This document shows, piece after piece, positions 18,095 to 27,111 of a stretch of 64,000 nt of DNA. The stretch is from CALKZN01 sp050633585 (GTDB lineage: Bacteria > Pseudomonadota > Gammaproteobacteria > Arenicellales > Arenicellaceae), in NCBI GenBank assembly GCA_050633585.1, contig JBOEGT010000036.1, positions 13,951 to 77,950 on the forward strand. Direction: 5' to 3'. Every line of letters starts with the position of its first letter. Position 1 is the stretch's first letter. The notes beneath the pieces are model-generated. The model had not been told where the DNA came from and ran no database searches. It saw only the letters and a program-made list of their open reading frames with translations. The position numbers and the translations under genes were made by a program.

Positions 18095-18814
18095 GTGGAA
18101 AAAGCAAACCTTGATGTATTGTGGGTATATTTATCTACCTCTCCTTTGGCCGGGCTGACAGTGACTCTTGTTGCTTATTTATTGGCTTATGGCTTACAAA
18201 AGAAAACGCAATCACACCCTTTAGCCAATACAGTTCTCGTCTCAGTGGTCATTATTCTGATAACACTGCAATTAACGAAAACGTCGTATGAAGACTATTT
18301 TGAAGGTGCTCAATTCATTCACTTTTTATTGGGCCCAGCGACAGTTGCGCTTGCCGTGCCGCTCTATCGGCAGCTCGATGATGTAAAGCAATATTTATTG
18401 CCTATTTTTTTATCGGTGTCCATAGGTATCACTGCTGGAACCGTATCTGTTGTGGGCATTTCAAAATTGCTTGGCGCTGATCTGGCTACACAAATGTCGT
18501 TATCCGTGCGATCTGTGACCGCACCTGTAGCCATGGGAATTGCCGAGAAAATAGGAGGCATTGCGTCATTGTCTGTTGTCATGGTGCTAATCACCGGTAT
18601 CTTGGGTGCAATGTTTGGTGGGAAAATTTTGCGATTGGCTGGCATAAAAAGTGACATGATGATTGCGATCGCAATGGGCAATAATTCTCATGGCATTGGC
18701 ACAGCCAGAGCATTTACTATTAATCAGCGCAAAGGCGCTTACGCGGCATTAGCGATGGCATTAGCGGTCATTTTAAATGCCATTATGTTGCCTTGGTTAG
18801 TCACTATCATTTAA
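18095..18814 (+). CDS. LrgB/CidB family membrane protein, probable glycolate/glycerate transporter
   Basis: This protein has 239 residues and 6-7 hydrophobic segments. The GTG start at 18095 has GCGAGG about 8 bases upstream. Family motifs include FLLGPATVALAVPLYRQ, SVRSVTAPVAMGIAEKIGG and AMGNNSHGIGTARAF near the C terminus. The plant chloroplast glycolate/glycerate translocator PLGG1 is an LrgA-LrgB relative, and this pair sits between the glycolate oxidase genes and glycerate-forming enzymes. A role in glycolate or glycerate movement is the best reading; the alternative is the classic CidB/LrgB cell-lysis role. Confidence 0.9.
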   Translation: MEKANLDVLWVYLSTSPLAGLTVTLVAYLLAYGLQKKTQSHPLANTVLVSVVIILITLQLTKTSYEDYFEGAQFIHFLLGPATVALAVPLYRQLDDVKQYLLPIFLSVSIGITAGTVSVVGISKLLGADLATQMSLSVRSVTAPVAMGIAEKIGGIASLSVVMVLITGILGAMFGGKILRLAGIKSDMMIAIAMGNNSHGIGTARAFTINQRKGAYAALAMALAVILNAIMLPWLVTII

Positions 18815-18833
18815 CGTCATTAGGGAAATTTTA

Positions 18834-19916
18834 ATGCACAATATGCAAGTTATCACTGACATCAGTATTCGGCCCATACTTCTTCCAATGGTCGAACCGC
18901 ACAGAACGGCTAGTGGAGTGATTAACGAGTCTCCGTTAATACTCATCGATATAATGACCAATGAAGGTGTTGTTGGCCATGGTGTGTTGTTCACTTATAC
19001 ACAGCTGGCTTTGCGTTCCATTGCAGAGTTCTTAGATAGCCTAAAAGCGTTATTAATAGGTGAAGTGCTGGCGCCTTTAAATGTGTCACAACGCCTACTA
19101 GAAAAGTTTCGTTTATTGGGCACCCAAGGCTTTGTAGGCATGGCTTTAGCCGGCATTGATATGGCGATGTGGGATGCATTAGCTCGATCAAAACAACAAT
19201 CTTTAGTGGCGGCATTAGGGGGGGAACATACACCTACTCCTGTTTATGGTGCAGTGGGTTTCGATGGTGAAAAATGTAGTGCTCACCAAGCAGAGCACTG
19301 GGCAAAGCAAGGTTTTAAAGGCGTCAAAGCGAAAATTGGGTATGCTTCTGTTAACGAAGATATAGCGGTTGTGCGTGCTATGCGTCAAGCAGTTGGGCCT
19401 GATGTTTCAATCATGGTGGATTATAATCAAAGCTTGTCACCTGCTGACGCGATTCATCGTTCTCAACAACTAGATCAAGAAGGCCTTACATGGATTGAAG
19501 AGCCTACATTAGCGCATAATTTTACGGGTCATGGCCACATTTCCAATAACACTCGCACGACTATTCAATGTGGTGAGAATTGGTGGGGTATCCAAGATGT
19601 GCAGCATGCAATTGATGCGAAGGCATCTGATTATTTCATGCTGGATGCAATGAAGATTGGTGGAGTGACTGGATGGATGAAGGCTGCGGCAATGGCTGAA
19701 GCGGTGAATGTACCTGTGTCGAGCCATTTGTGGTCAGAGCTAAGCGCGAGTTTACTGTCGTGTTCTGCTACAGCCAATTGGTTGGAATATTGTGATTGGT
19801 GGAGTCCTCTTCTTCAACAACCTTTAATGATTGACAATGGCATGGCAATACCGAATGAAGAGGTTGGCAGTGGCATTGAGTGGAATGAAGCGATTGTTGA
19901 TCAATATAAATGTTAA
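18834..19916 (+). CDS. Enolase-superfamily enzyme, mandelate racemase subgroup
   Basis: This cytoplasmic enzyme abstracts the alpha-proton of a carboxylate with Mg2+. It has 360 residues, with an N-terminal capping domain and a C-terminal barrel. The mandelate-racemase set is visible: K165-A-K167, metal ligands in VDYN, WIEEP and CGEN, and the downstream VSSHLWSE with the catalytic histidine. AGIDMAMWDALA marks the start of the barrel. Hydroxypyruvate isomerase follows 13 bp later, so the substrate may be a hydroxy or sugar acid feeding hydroxypyruvate/glycerate metabolism. The exact reaction (racemase or dehydratase) cannot be told. Confidence 0.88.
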   Translation: MHNMQVITDISIRPILLPMVEPHRTASGVINESPLILIDIMTNEGVVGHGVLFTYTQLALRSIAEFLDSLKALLIGEVLAPLNVSQRLLEKFRLLGTQGFVGMALAGIDMAMWDALARSKQQSLVAALGGEHTPTPVYGAVGFDGEKCSAHQAEHWAKQGFKGVKAKIGYASVNEDIAVVRAMRQAVGPDVSIMVDYNQSLSPADAIHRSQQLDQEGLTWIEEPTLAHNFTGHGHISNNTRTTIQCGENWWGIQDVQHAIDAKASDYFMLDAMKIGGVTGWMKAAAMAEAVNVPVSSHLWSELSASLLSCSATANWLEYCDWWSPLLQQPLMIDNGMAIPNEEVGSGIEWNEAIVDQYKC

Positions 19917-19929
19917 CTGACAAAAAATA

Positions 19930-20721
19930 ATGATGCCGAAGTTTTGCGCGAATCTAAGTACCCTTTTTACTGAATATGATTTTTTGGATCGTTTTGAGAT
20001 AGCATCTGACGCTGGATTTGAAGCGGTAGAGTGCCAGTTTCCTTATGCTGAATCTGCTCAGGATATTCAGCAACGCTTGCTTGCGAACGATCTACAGTTA
20101 ATTTTGCACAACTTTCCTGCAGGTGATTGGGATGCTGGAGAGAGAGGGATTGCCTGCTTGCCAGACAGAGTTGACGATTTTAAGGCGGGTGTAGATCAAG
20201 CAATTGAATATGCTAGCCTTTTAGGCTGTAGAAAACTGAATGTCTTAGCCGGGCTTGCGCCTGAAAGTATTTCTCCAGAGGAATTGACACAGACATTATT
20301 AAGCAACCTTCGTTATGCCGCAAACCAGCTAAAGCCATATGGTATTGATTTGCTGATCGAAGCCATCAACACACAAGATGTTCCTGGTTTTTTTGTCAAC
20401 AACACTCAACAGGTTTTGGCATTGATTCATAATCTATCCCTTCAACACGATAATGTGTTTATGCAATATGATATTTATCACATGCAAATTATGGAAGGTA
20501 ATTTAACTCGAACGATAAGCGATAACCTGAGCCAAATTCGCCATATTCAATTAGCCGATAATCCCTTACGCCAAGAACCAGGCACTGGGGAAATTAATTT
20601 TGATTTTTTACTGCAAACAATAGATCAACTGGGCTATCAAGGATGGATTGGTTGTGAGTATTTCCCCAAAAATGACACGATAAGCGGTTTATCGTGGATG
20701 GAGAATTATTCTTCTAAGTAA
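19930..20721 (+). CDS. hyi: Hydroxypyruvate isomerase
   Basis: It interconverts hydroxypyruvate and tartronate semialdehyde using a TIM-barrel xylose-isomerase-like fold. The 263 residues are close to E. coli Hyi (258). Typical segments are MMPKFCANLSTLFTEYDFLDRF at the start (split motif FCANLS...F), LLIEAINTQDVPGFF, VFMQYDIYHMQIMEG and HIQLADNPLRQEPGTGEINF. It ends convergently with the reductase gene, overlapping it by 16 bp. Together these two genes give hydroxypyruvate to tartronate semialdehyde to D-glycerate. Confidence 0.92.
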   Translation: MMPKFCANLSTLFTEYDFLDRFEIASDAGFEAVECQFPYAESAQDIQQRLLANDLQLILHNFPAGDWDAGERGIACLPDRVDDFKAGVDQAIEYASLLGCRKLNVLAGLAPESISPEELTQTLLSNLRYAANQLKPYGIDLLIEAINTQDVPGFFVNNTQQVLALIHNLSLQHDNVFMQYDIYHMQIMEGNLTRTISDNLSQIRHIQLADNPLRQEPGTGEINFDFLLQTIDQLGYQGWIGCEYFPKNDTISGLSWMENYSSK

Positions 20722-21587
20722 ACGTTGATCAAATTTGCTGGATCGATGTCGGCATAACCGATGTTGCAATATTGTCGCATGAGTTGTTGGGCAAGAGATG
20801 CGATGGGTGTGTTGCTGTTATGTGACTCAGCCATACCAGATGCTAAATCTAAGTCTTTTGCTAGTGTTTTAGTGTGCCACTTAATATCGTCAAAATCGGC
20901 ATCAACCATGCGTTGTCCTGTTAGCTGGAAAGGAATGGAATCTGCAAAACCTCCTGCTAGAGCGCTGGGTATTTTTTCACTATGAATACCTGATTTTTTA
21001 GCCAGCGCTAAGACTTCCGCCATAACCAATATATTGCAGCTCACAATCATTTGGTTGCATACTTTGGTCGCTTGACCACTGCCGACAGGCCCCATATGAG
21101 TGACTCGTTGAGATAGGTGTGCAAGGATTGGTCGAATGGCATCGACATCTTCGGTGTTGCCTCCAGACATGACGACTAGCTTGCCTGATTCGGCGCCCGC
21201 CACCCCGCCAGAAACCGGTGAATCTATCCATCGCATGCCTGATGCTTGATGAAGTTTTTTAGCGAATATTTTGGTTTGCGCGGGATCAATGCTAGAAAAG
21301 TCGATGAGTACTTTGTTGGCATGACTGTTTTGCAAAAACTCATTTGACAAAACAACTTTTTCGACTGCATCGGTATCAGTCAAACAGCACATGATAATGT
21401 CATTGTTGGCAACTAACTCACCGATTGAATTTGCAACGGTAGCTCCTTGTGCTTTTAGTTCATCGCACTTTTCGATCGTACGATTCCAGACAGTCAGTTG
21501 CATTCCTGCCTTTAATAAGCGTTGGCTCATTGGGTGACCCATTAAGCCAATGCCGATAAAACCAATTTTGGGTTGATGAGACGCCAT
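20706..21587 (-). CDS. 2-hydroxy-3-oxopropionate (tartronate semialdehyde) reductase-like protein
   Basis: This is an NAD(P)-dependent beta-hydroxyacid dehydrogenase of 293 residues. The Rossmann motif GFIGIGLMGHPM is at residues 9-20, WIDSPVSGGVAGAESGKL is the substrate-binding block, and VGSGQATKVCNQM contains the catalytic lysine. GlxR/GarR fits the neighbouring hyi gene best, although 3-hydroxyisobutyrate dehydrogenase relatives share these motifs. It is on the minus strand, 14 bp downstream of ytoQ, and the two appear to be one transcript. Confidence 0.87.
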   Translation of the reverse strand: MASHQPKIGFIGIGLMGHPMSQRLLKAGMQLTVWNRTIEKCDELKAQGATVANSIGELVANNDIIMCCLTDTDAVEKVVLSNEFLQNSHANKVLIDFSSIDPAQTKIFAKKLHQASGMRWIDSPVSGGVAGAESGKLVVMSGGNTEDVDAIRPILAHLSQRVTHMGPVGSGQATKVCNQMIVSCNILVMAEVLALAKKSGIHSEKIPSALAGGFADSIPFQLTGQRMVDADFDDIKWHTKTLAKDLDLASGMAESHNSNTPIASLAQQLMRQYCNIGYADIDPANLINVYLEE

Positions 21588-21601
21588 GTTTTCGAAAAAT
21601 G

Positions 21602-22045
21602 TTATTTGCTTTGAACGGTGTAACGTAAGAGTTCAACGACTTGTTCGGGAGTTTTGGCCCATGCCATCGCGGCGCTATCGACTTCTTTTAGCGGGTGGAT
21701 AATCGCTTCATCATGCAGAGTGATGTACGGCGTGTTTAGGGCGGCGCAATAACCGGCGTCAAAAGCGGCGTTCCATTGTTTGTATTTATCACCAAAGCGA
21801 ATGATGGCGATATCGCATTGCTCGAGTAAGTTGCGAATACGAATTGCATTAACGCTAGCTGATTGATGATCGCGCCAAAAACTCTCTTCAGGTTTGCCTA
21901 ATACATCACCCGCCGCATCACTGCTTTCATGGTCAGTGTTGGCAGATGTGAATTCGATATTTAAACCAAGCTTTTCACAGCCATCAATAATTTGCTCACG
22001 CCAGTCGGTGTGAATTTCACCGGATAAATAAACTTGCCATTCCAT
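21602..22045 (-). CDS. YtoQ family protein
   Basis: This is a small cytoplasmic protein of the YtoQ family, distantly like nucleoside 2-deoxyribosyltransferases. Starting at 22045 it has 147 residues and begins with MEWQVYLSGEIHTDWRE, the conserved family N terminus; the longer frame adds a hydrophobic stretch with no ribosome site. IVRIRNLLEQCDIAIIRFGDKYKQWNAAFDAG-like sequence (residues about 85-115) is the nucleotide-fold half. Its function is unknown. It precedes the tartronate semialdehyde reductase gene by 14 bp. Confidence 0.88.
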   Translation of the reverse strand: MEWQVYLSGEIHTDWREQIIDGCEKLGLNIEFTSANTDHESSDAAGDVLGKPEESFWRDHQSASVNAIRIRNLLEQCDIAIIRFGDKYKQWNAAFDAGYCAALNTPYITLHDEAIIHPLKEVDSAAMAWAKTPEQVVELLRYTVQSK

Positions 22046-22208
22046 AATGTTTGAATAAATAAGTAATAAAAATAAGGGCTTCAAATTAACACAATAACAC
22101 GCAAGATAAACTAGAATTTACATGATATGCATGCCTATTATGGATTGTTAGGCGTTATACTCAATCTTAAATTACACTGTACATCTCTCATTAAACGGTA
22201 TTCATTGC

Positions 22209-22967
22209 ATGTTATCTAAGCAACAACAGAATCAATTTATCCGTGATGGTTATCTCGTTTTACCCAACTTACTTGATGAGCAGGAGTTAGCGAGTTTACG
22301 TGCGAAGACTCATGAGCATTTGCAGGAAAATATTCAACCGTTTGAGCGTGAAACGGATGTCCATTATCCGGGCGCGCCGGAATCTGAAGATGCGCCTGGT
22401 GGTGGCACTATTCGACGCCTATTACAGGCCTATTCTCGCCATCAGTTATATCGATCTCGTGCCGAAAATTCGACAGTTGTTGATATCATCAAGTCGTTAT
22501 TACAGGCTGAAAGTCTGTATTTAACACCGAATCATCATAACTGTGTGATGACTAAGCAACCTGAATTTAGTTCACAAACTAACTGGCATCGAGACACTCG
22601 TTACTGGCATTTTAGCAACAAATATTTAATAAATGCGTGGTATGCACTGGGTGATGAAAGAGTTGAAAATGGAGGCATGTTATTGCTGCCGGGCTCGCAC
22701 CGTTGGGATGTGAACGCTGGCGCGCTTGATGAAGACCAGTTCTTGTTAGAGGACCATCCAAGCAATCAAGCGCGACTGTCCCTTTCGGAACAAGTGGATC
22801 TACAGGCAGGAGATTGCCTGTTGTTTAGTGCGCATTGTTTTCATGCTGCGGGAGCGAATAACACTGATCAAGCGAAGTTTTCGTTAGTGTATACCTACCA
22901 TTCGGAGAAAACCCTTAGCTTGCCAAGTACTAAATCAAGTATTTTACCTTCCATTAAAATCGGCTAA
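22209..22967 (+). CDS. Phytanoyl-CoA dioxygenase (PhyH) family protein
   Basis: This is a probable Fe(II)/2-oxoglutarate-dependent oxygenase of 252 residues. The iron-binding HxD is in TNWHRDTRYW (about residue 126), the distal histidine is in FSAHCFHAAG (about 217), and the start QQNQFIRDGYLVLPNLLDEQEL is the typical PhyH opening. The substrate is unknown. It is the first gene of a likely operon with an EamA transporter and D-glycerate kinase. Confidence 0.88.
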   Translation: MLSKQQQNQFIRDGYLVLPNLLDEQELASLRAKTHEHLQENIQPFERETDVHYPGAPESEDAPGGGTIRRLLQAYSRHQLYRSRAENSTVVDIIKSLLQAESLYLTPNHHNCVMTKQPEFSSQTNWHRDTRYWHFSNKYLINAWYALGDERVENGGMLLLPGSHRWDVNAGALDEDQFLLEDHPSNQARLSLSEQVDLQAGDCLLFSAHCFHAAGANNTDQAKFSLVYTYHSEKTLSLPSTKSSILPSIKIG

Positions 22968-22985
22968 CACGGTTCTCAACTTCAT

Positions 22986-23870
22986 ATGCTGCTCAGACTA
23001 TTACCTTTCGCCTTTGTTTTGTTCTGGAGCACAGGCTTCATTGCTGCCAAGTATGGTTTGCCTTATGCGGGACCTTATACTTTTCTAGCGGCAAGATTCA
23101 TTTTAGTTTTAATCATGTTGGCCGTGATTGTTGTCTTATTTAAGTCTCGTTTACCCAACAACAAAGCAAGCTATTTTCATTTATTTGTTGTTGGTATGAC
23201 CGTTCAAGTGATGTACCTAGGAGGCGTTTTTAGCGCAATTAAATTAGGTTTGCCCGCAGGCATTACCGCGGTTATTGTTGGTATGCAACCTATTTTAACA
23301 GCGTTTATTATTCACCGTTTTAGCTCTCTGTCCGTTATTATCACAACGATTGTCGGCTTTCTGGGTTTATTATTAGTGGTCATAGATTTTGGTGCATGGC
23401 AGTCCGGTTTAACCAGGCAACTAGAAACCAATGTTGATTGGTTAATGTATGTTCCGTCGTTGATTGCCTTATTTGGCATAACATTTGGAACGTTATATCA
23501 GAAAAAATTCTGTGCTGACGTGCCAGTCATTGTGAATGCATTCATTCAATTTATTCCAACTTGCGTTGTTTTTATTATTTTAGCTTTCTTGTTTGAGGCA
23601 GAGCCGAGTATTCAGATTGATTGGCATCCAAATTTTATGTTGGCACTGCTGTGGTCAGTCATCGTCTTATCTATTGTCTCAATCTTGCTGATGAATCTGC
23701 TTTATCAACATAATTCCGCGAGTAGCGCGGCAAGTTATTTTTACCTGACTCCGCCTGTGGCATTGGTGATGAGTTATTTTCTGTTTGATGAAACGATTAG
23801 TGTACTTAACTTTATCGGTATTGCGTTGGTTGTTGTCAGTGTTTACATGTCTAATAAGTTGAAGTTGTAA
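22986..23870 (+). CDS. EamA/DMT family transporter
   Basis: This is an inner-membrane carrier of the drug/metabolite transporter superfamily, with 294 residues and ten hydrophobic segments in two EamA repeats (about 5-130 and 150-290). LFWSTGFIAAKYGLPYAGPYTFLAARF is the canonical start of the first repeat. The cargo cannot be inferred from sequence. It lies 18 bp after the PhyH gene and 4 bp before the glycerate kinase gene, so it may move a compound processed by them. Confidence 0.9.
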   Translation: MLLRLLPFAFVLFWSTGFIAAKYGLPYAGPYTFLAARFILVLIMLAVIVVLFKSRLPNNKASYFHLFVVGMTVQVMYLGGVFSAIKLGLPAGITAVIVGMQPILTAFIIHRFSSLSVIITTIVGFLGLLLVVIDFGAWQSGLTRQLETNVDWLMYVPSLIALFGITFGTLYQKKFCADVPVIVNAFIQFIPTCVVFIILAFLFEAEPSIQIDWHPNFMLALLWSVIVLSIVSILLMNLLYQHNSASSAASYFYLTPPVALVMSYFLFDETISVLNFIGIALVVVSVYMSNKLKL

Positions 23871-23874
23871 GACA

Positions 23875-24834
23875 ATGAACGTGCAAAGACGACACAAGCT
23901 GCCTAGGCAGTTAATGGATACTCTAAAAAAGCATATTCATAAAGAAAAATTACCCGATAATTTTTTAAACACTGTCGAAACTTTCTATTGGCCTATTGTT
24001 TGCGAGATCGTGGATCGGCTCAAACATATCGATCATGATGAAACAGTGCCTCCTTTCTTTTTGGGAGTTCAAGGCGCTCAAGGCAGCGGCAAGTCAACGC
24101 TAGCCAGCTTTATCAAATTGATGTTAGAGCAAGGGTTTGCAAAAAACTGTTTGGTGTTGTCGATCGATGATTTTTATCGGACGAAGGCTGAGCGCAAAGC
24201 GTTGGGTAGTCAAGTCCATCCATTACTCACTACCCGTGGTGTGCCAGGCACGCATGATATTGATTTGTTCAATGATACTTGGGACAGCATCAAACAAATC
24301 GGAGAAGGACAAACACTAGATATTGTGACGTTTGATAAGTCTTTGGATGATAGAGCGGCTAAAAAGGATTGGCAGCGTGTGTCAATGCCACAGGATGTAG
24401 TTATTCTTGAAGGTTGGTGTGTGGGTGTTTCAGCGCAGAAAAAAACGGATTTGATACAGCCGATTAATGCGCTTGAAACACATGAAGATGCTGATGGGCG
24501 TTGGCGGCAATATGTGAATGATCAAATTCAGCACCATTACAAACCCGTCTATGATCAGTTCAATGGCTTAGTGGTATTGCAGTCACCTTCCTTTGAATGT
24601 GTTTTACAGTGGCGAACTAAGCAAGAGCGTAAGTTGATTGAAAAGTTGCAGGCGAATGATCAACCATTACATGACACCATGAGCCCCACGCAGATCAAAC
24701 GATTTATCTCTTATTATCAGCGATTAACTGAGCATGCGATGGAAACGTTGCCTGAGAAAGCTGATTGGCTGCTGGTGCTACATGCAAATCATGCTGTTAC
24801 CAACTTAGTGCAGCGTGCCAATGAAAATGAATAG
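23875..24834 (+). CDS. D-glycerate 3-kinase, plant-type (GLYK-like)
   Basis: This P-loop kinase phosphorylates D-glycerate to 3-phosphoglycerate, completing the glycolate/glyoxylate salvage route. It has 319 residues; the Walker A motif GAQGSGKST has its lysine at about residue 73. CLVLSIDDFYRTKAER and TRGVPGTHDIDLF, followed by a VVILEGWCVG strand, match plant GLYK and yeast YGR205w-type kinases. An in-frame ATG at residue 14 is a possible alternative start. With GlxR and Hyi nearby the assignment is well supported. Confidence 0.9.
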   Translation: MNVQRRHKLPRQLMDTLKKHIHKEKLPDNFLNTVETFYWPIVCEIVDRLKHIDHDETVPPFFLGVQGAQGSGKSTLASFIKLMLEQGFAKNCLVLSIDDFYRTKAERKALGSQVHPLLTTRGVPGTHDIDLFNDTWDSIKQIGEGQTLDIVTFDKSLDDRAAKKDWQRVSMPQDVVILEGWCVGVSAQKKTDLIQPINALETHEDADGRWRQYVNDQIQHHYKPVYDQFNGLVVLQSPSFECVLQWRTKQERKLIEKLQANDQPLHDTMSPTQIKRFISYYQRLTEHAMETLPEKADWLLVLHANHAVTNLVQRANENE

Positions 24835-25011
24835 GTAATGGGTAAAGTGTGCTTCATCAATCATTCTTTTCCTATCGATGTTCACAGTAGTCTGTAGCGA
24901 AAGGGGGTGCTACAGTATTAGCGTTACTCGTTAAACCTGTCAGAAGTGATGATTTAGCGTTGATTACGATCACCGCAAAACATGCTGTGAGTGTCAGTCA
25001 ATTTATTACCG

Positions 25012-25875
25012 TCAAGCCTTGTGCTCTTTTCCGGCTAAAAACCACGATGAAAACCCTGAAACCACAATCACCGCTAAACCGATTTGGCTCCAACTATCAG
25101 GCCAATCACTGAAGATAGTGATGCCATACAATGTGGCAAATAAAAGTTGTGTATAGATAAACGGAGATACAATGTTTGCGGGTAAGCGGCGGTTACCTTC
25201 CACCATCAATAAATTTCCAGCCGCAGATCCGAAAGCACTCAGTAATACCAATAGTGAGATATTAGTATTCATCGTTTCTGGGAGATGTGAAAGACCAAAA
25301 GGAGCTAACGCGATCGATCCGAAGAATAGCTGGGATATCAGCATAAAGCGTGGACGATAATATTTGACTAACCACTTATTACACACTAAATATCCTGTGT
25401 AGAAACAGCTTGCACACAGCGCAAATAGAATACCTATCGACATACTAACACTGGGTTTTACGACGGCCAATACACCACAAAAGCCAATGAGGAGCAGTAG
25501 CGTTCGAGGCAGTGTAATGTGCTCTTTGAGTAATGCGGCAGATAAAAAATAAGAAATAACCGGTGCAATGAAAAGTGCGGCAAAAACATTGGCAATCGGT
25601 TCGGTGCTGAGCGCCGTTAAAATTGACCAAATTGACCCAGTAATGCATCCACCACGCAACATAATGCGCCAATTAAATAACGCATGGATCTCTGATAGTT
25701 TTAAGCCACTTAACGGTAATAGTAAAACAAAGCCTAAGCAAAACCGACTCCATGCGACGAACGAGGAGTTGATCCCTTGTTGTGTTAATAACTTCCCCCC
25801 GACATCGCCCAATGGAATTAAACCCATAGCCAGTAACAAAATACCGATGGAAGATAACGTCGTTTGATTATTCAT
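25012..25875 (-). CDS. EamA/DMT family transporter
   Basis: This is a second drug/metabolite superfamily carrier, on the opposite strand, with 287 residues and about ten membrane segments in two EamA repeats. It starts with ILLLAMGLIPLGDVGGKLL and has the family's WSRFCLGFVLLLP block. It is divergent from the orphan TRAP binding gene, and the 15-bp GntR-type operator at 25929 lies between their starts, so it may be co-regulated. The cargo is unknown. Confidence 0.9.
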   Translation of the reverse strand: MNNQTTLSSIGILLLAMGLIPLGDVGGKLLTQQGINSSFVAWSRFCLGFVLLLPLSGLKLSEIHALFNWRIMLRGGCITGSIWSILTALSTEPIANVFAALFIAPVISYFLSAALLKEHITLPRTLLLLIGFCGVLAVVKPSVSMSIGILFALCASCFYTGYLVCNKWLVKYYRPRFMLISQLFFGSIALAPFGLSHLPETMNTNISLLVLLSAFGSAAGNLLMVEGNRRLPANIVSPFIYTQLLFATLYGITIFSDWPDSWSQIGLAVIVVSGFSSWFLAGKEHKA

Positions 25876-25928
25876 AAGTTCTTATAACAGCGAGCCTTAA
25901 ATAGAGGAAGCATATTTTCTGATAAATT

Positions 25929-25943
25929 ATTGGTATTACCAAT
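25929..25943. promoter_or_regulatory. FCD-GntR-type operator upstream of orphan dctP/lut genes
   Basis: ATTGGTATTACCAAT is identical over 15 bp to the operator at 6837. It contains a TTGGTA -35-like hexamer (25930-25935) that is 18 bp from a TATGAT -10-like hexamer (25954-25959), so a bound repressor would block RNA polymerase. It links this operon to the regulator at 5924. Confidence 0.78.
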
Positions 25944-25992
25944 TTACAATATTTATGATAGAATCACTATCCCTTTATGGGAGGAGTAAAAT

Positions 25993-27063
25993 ATGCGAAA
26001 AATAATCACCATTATTTGTATGGCGTTCACCCTGTTCAGTTCTTCATGGGCACAGTCACAATCAACCTATCAGTGGAAAATTGCTGAAACATGGCCCAAA
26101 GACTTCCCGTTGTTTGGAGATGCAGTGAAAAAGTTTATCGATAATGTCACACTATTATCGAATGGTCGTTTAAACATAAAGTCCGAAGCACGAGATGTTC
26201 ATAAAAAACCCTTAGGCGTATTTGATATGGTCAAAGAGGGAGACTATGAAATGGGTCATTCCGCTTCTTTTTATTGGAAAGACAAAGATATCAATACTGC
26301 CTTTTTTACGTCTTTGCCGATGGGATTAACAGCGGTTGAGCAATATGGATGGTTTTATTATGGTGGCGGTCAATCACTGATGGAAAAAGCCTATGCGAAA
26401 TATGGTTTATTATCGTTTCCTGGCGGTAATACGGGCATGCAAATGGGCGGATGGTTCAATAAACCGATTAATACCATTGAAGATTTGCAAGGTCTAAAAA
26501 TGCGCATTCCAGGTCTTGGGGGGCAAGTCTTGCAAGAATTAGGTGTTGAAACCGTCAATATCCCAGCGGGTGATTTATTAGACGCATTGAAAACGGGCAA
26601 AGTAGATGCATTAGAATGGGTTGGTCCTTCTATGGATGTGGGTATGGGTTTCCATACGGCAGCAAAATATTATTACACTGGTTGGCATGAACCGGCCACT
26701 GAATTGCAATTCATCATTAATCAAAAAGCATTCGATACATTGCCTAAAGATTTGCAGCAAGTTGTTTTAAAATCGATGCGTTTGGCCGCATATGATACGT
26801 ACATTCAGGCGTACCACTCGAATTCAGAAAACTTGGATCTGATTTTGAGAGAACATCCAGATATTATTATTCGTGCATTTCCGCCTCGCGTATTTAAAAA
26901 AATACTTGCTAAAACAATCGAAGTATTGGATGCCTTAGAGAAATCTTCTAATGACCCATTAACTCGTGATATTGTGGGTTCTATTAAAAATTACAAAAAT
27001 AAAGTCCGTCAATGGACACGTTTTTCTGATACCGCGTATATTAACTCCACGCCAGGGTTTTAA
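25993..27063 (+). CDS. Orphan TRAP substrate-binding protein, DctP family
   Basis: This is a periplasmic binding protein of 356 residues. Signal peptide residues 1-20 (MAFTLFSSSWAQS), KMRIPGLGGQ with the carboxylate-binding arginine, ALEWVGPSMD and YYTGWHEPATELQF are all present. No dctQ or dctM lies nearby; the lactate-oxidation genes follow 49 bp later. A lactate-type ligand is therefore likely, with the membrane subunits shared from the TRAP loci at 1.8-3.7 or 8.1-10.1 kb (inference). GGGAGGAG precedes the start. Confidence 0.93.
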   Translation: MRKIITIICMAFTLFSSSWAQSQSTYQWKIAETWPKDFPLFGDAVKKFIDNVTLLSNGRLNIKSEARDVHKKPLGVFDMVKEGDYEMGHSASFYWKDKDINTAFFTSLPMGLTAVEQYGWFYYGGGQSLMEKAYAKYGLLSFPGGNTGMQMGGWFNKPINTIEDLQGLKMRIPGLGGQVLQELGVETVNIPAGDLLDALKTGKVDALEWVGPSMDVGMGFHTAAKYYYTGWHEPATELQFIINQKAFDTLPKDLQQVVLKSMRLAAYDTYIQAYHSNSENLDLILREHPDIIIRAFPPRVFKKILAKTIEVLDALEKSSNDPLTRDIVGSIKNYKNKVRQWTRFSDTAYINSTPGF

Positions 27064-27111
27064 CCGATATGCAGTTTACATGAGTCAGCCATAGATATTG
27101 TTAGAAGCACT

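Noticed and set aside
17614..18814. Holin/antiholin-type cell death module
   Set aside because: The CidA/LrgB pair is in a glycolate operon and lacks the LytSR/CidR-type regulator; transport of glycolate or glycerate explains the context better.
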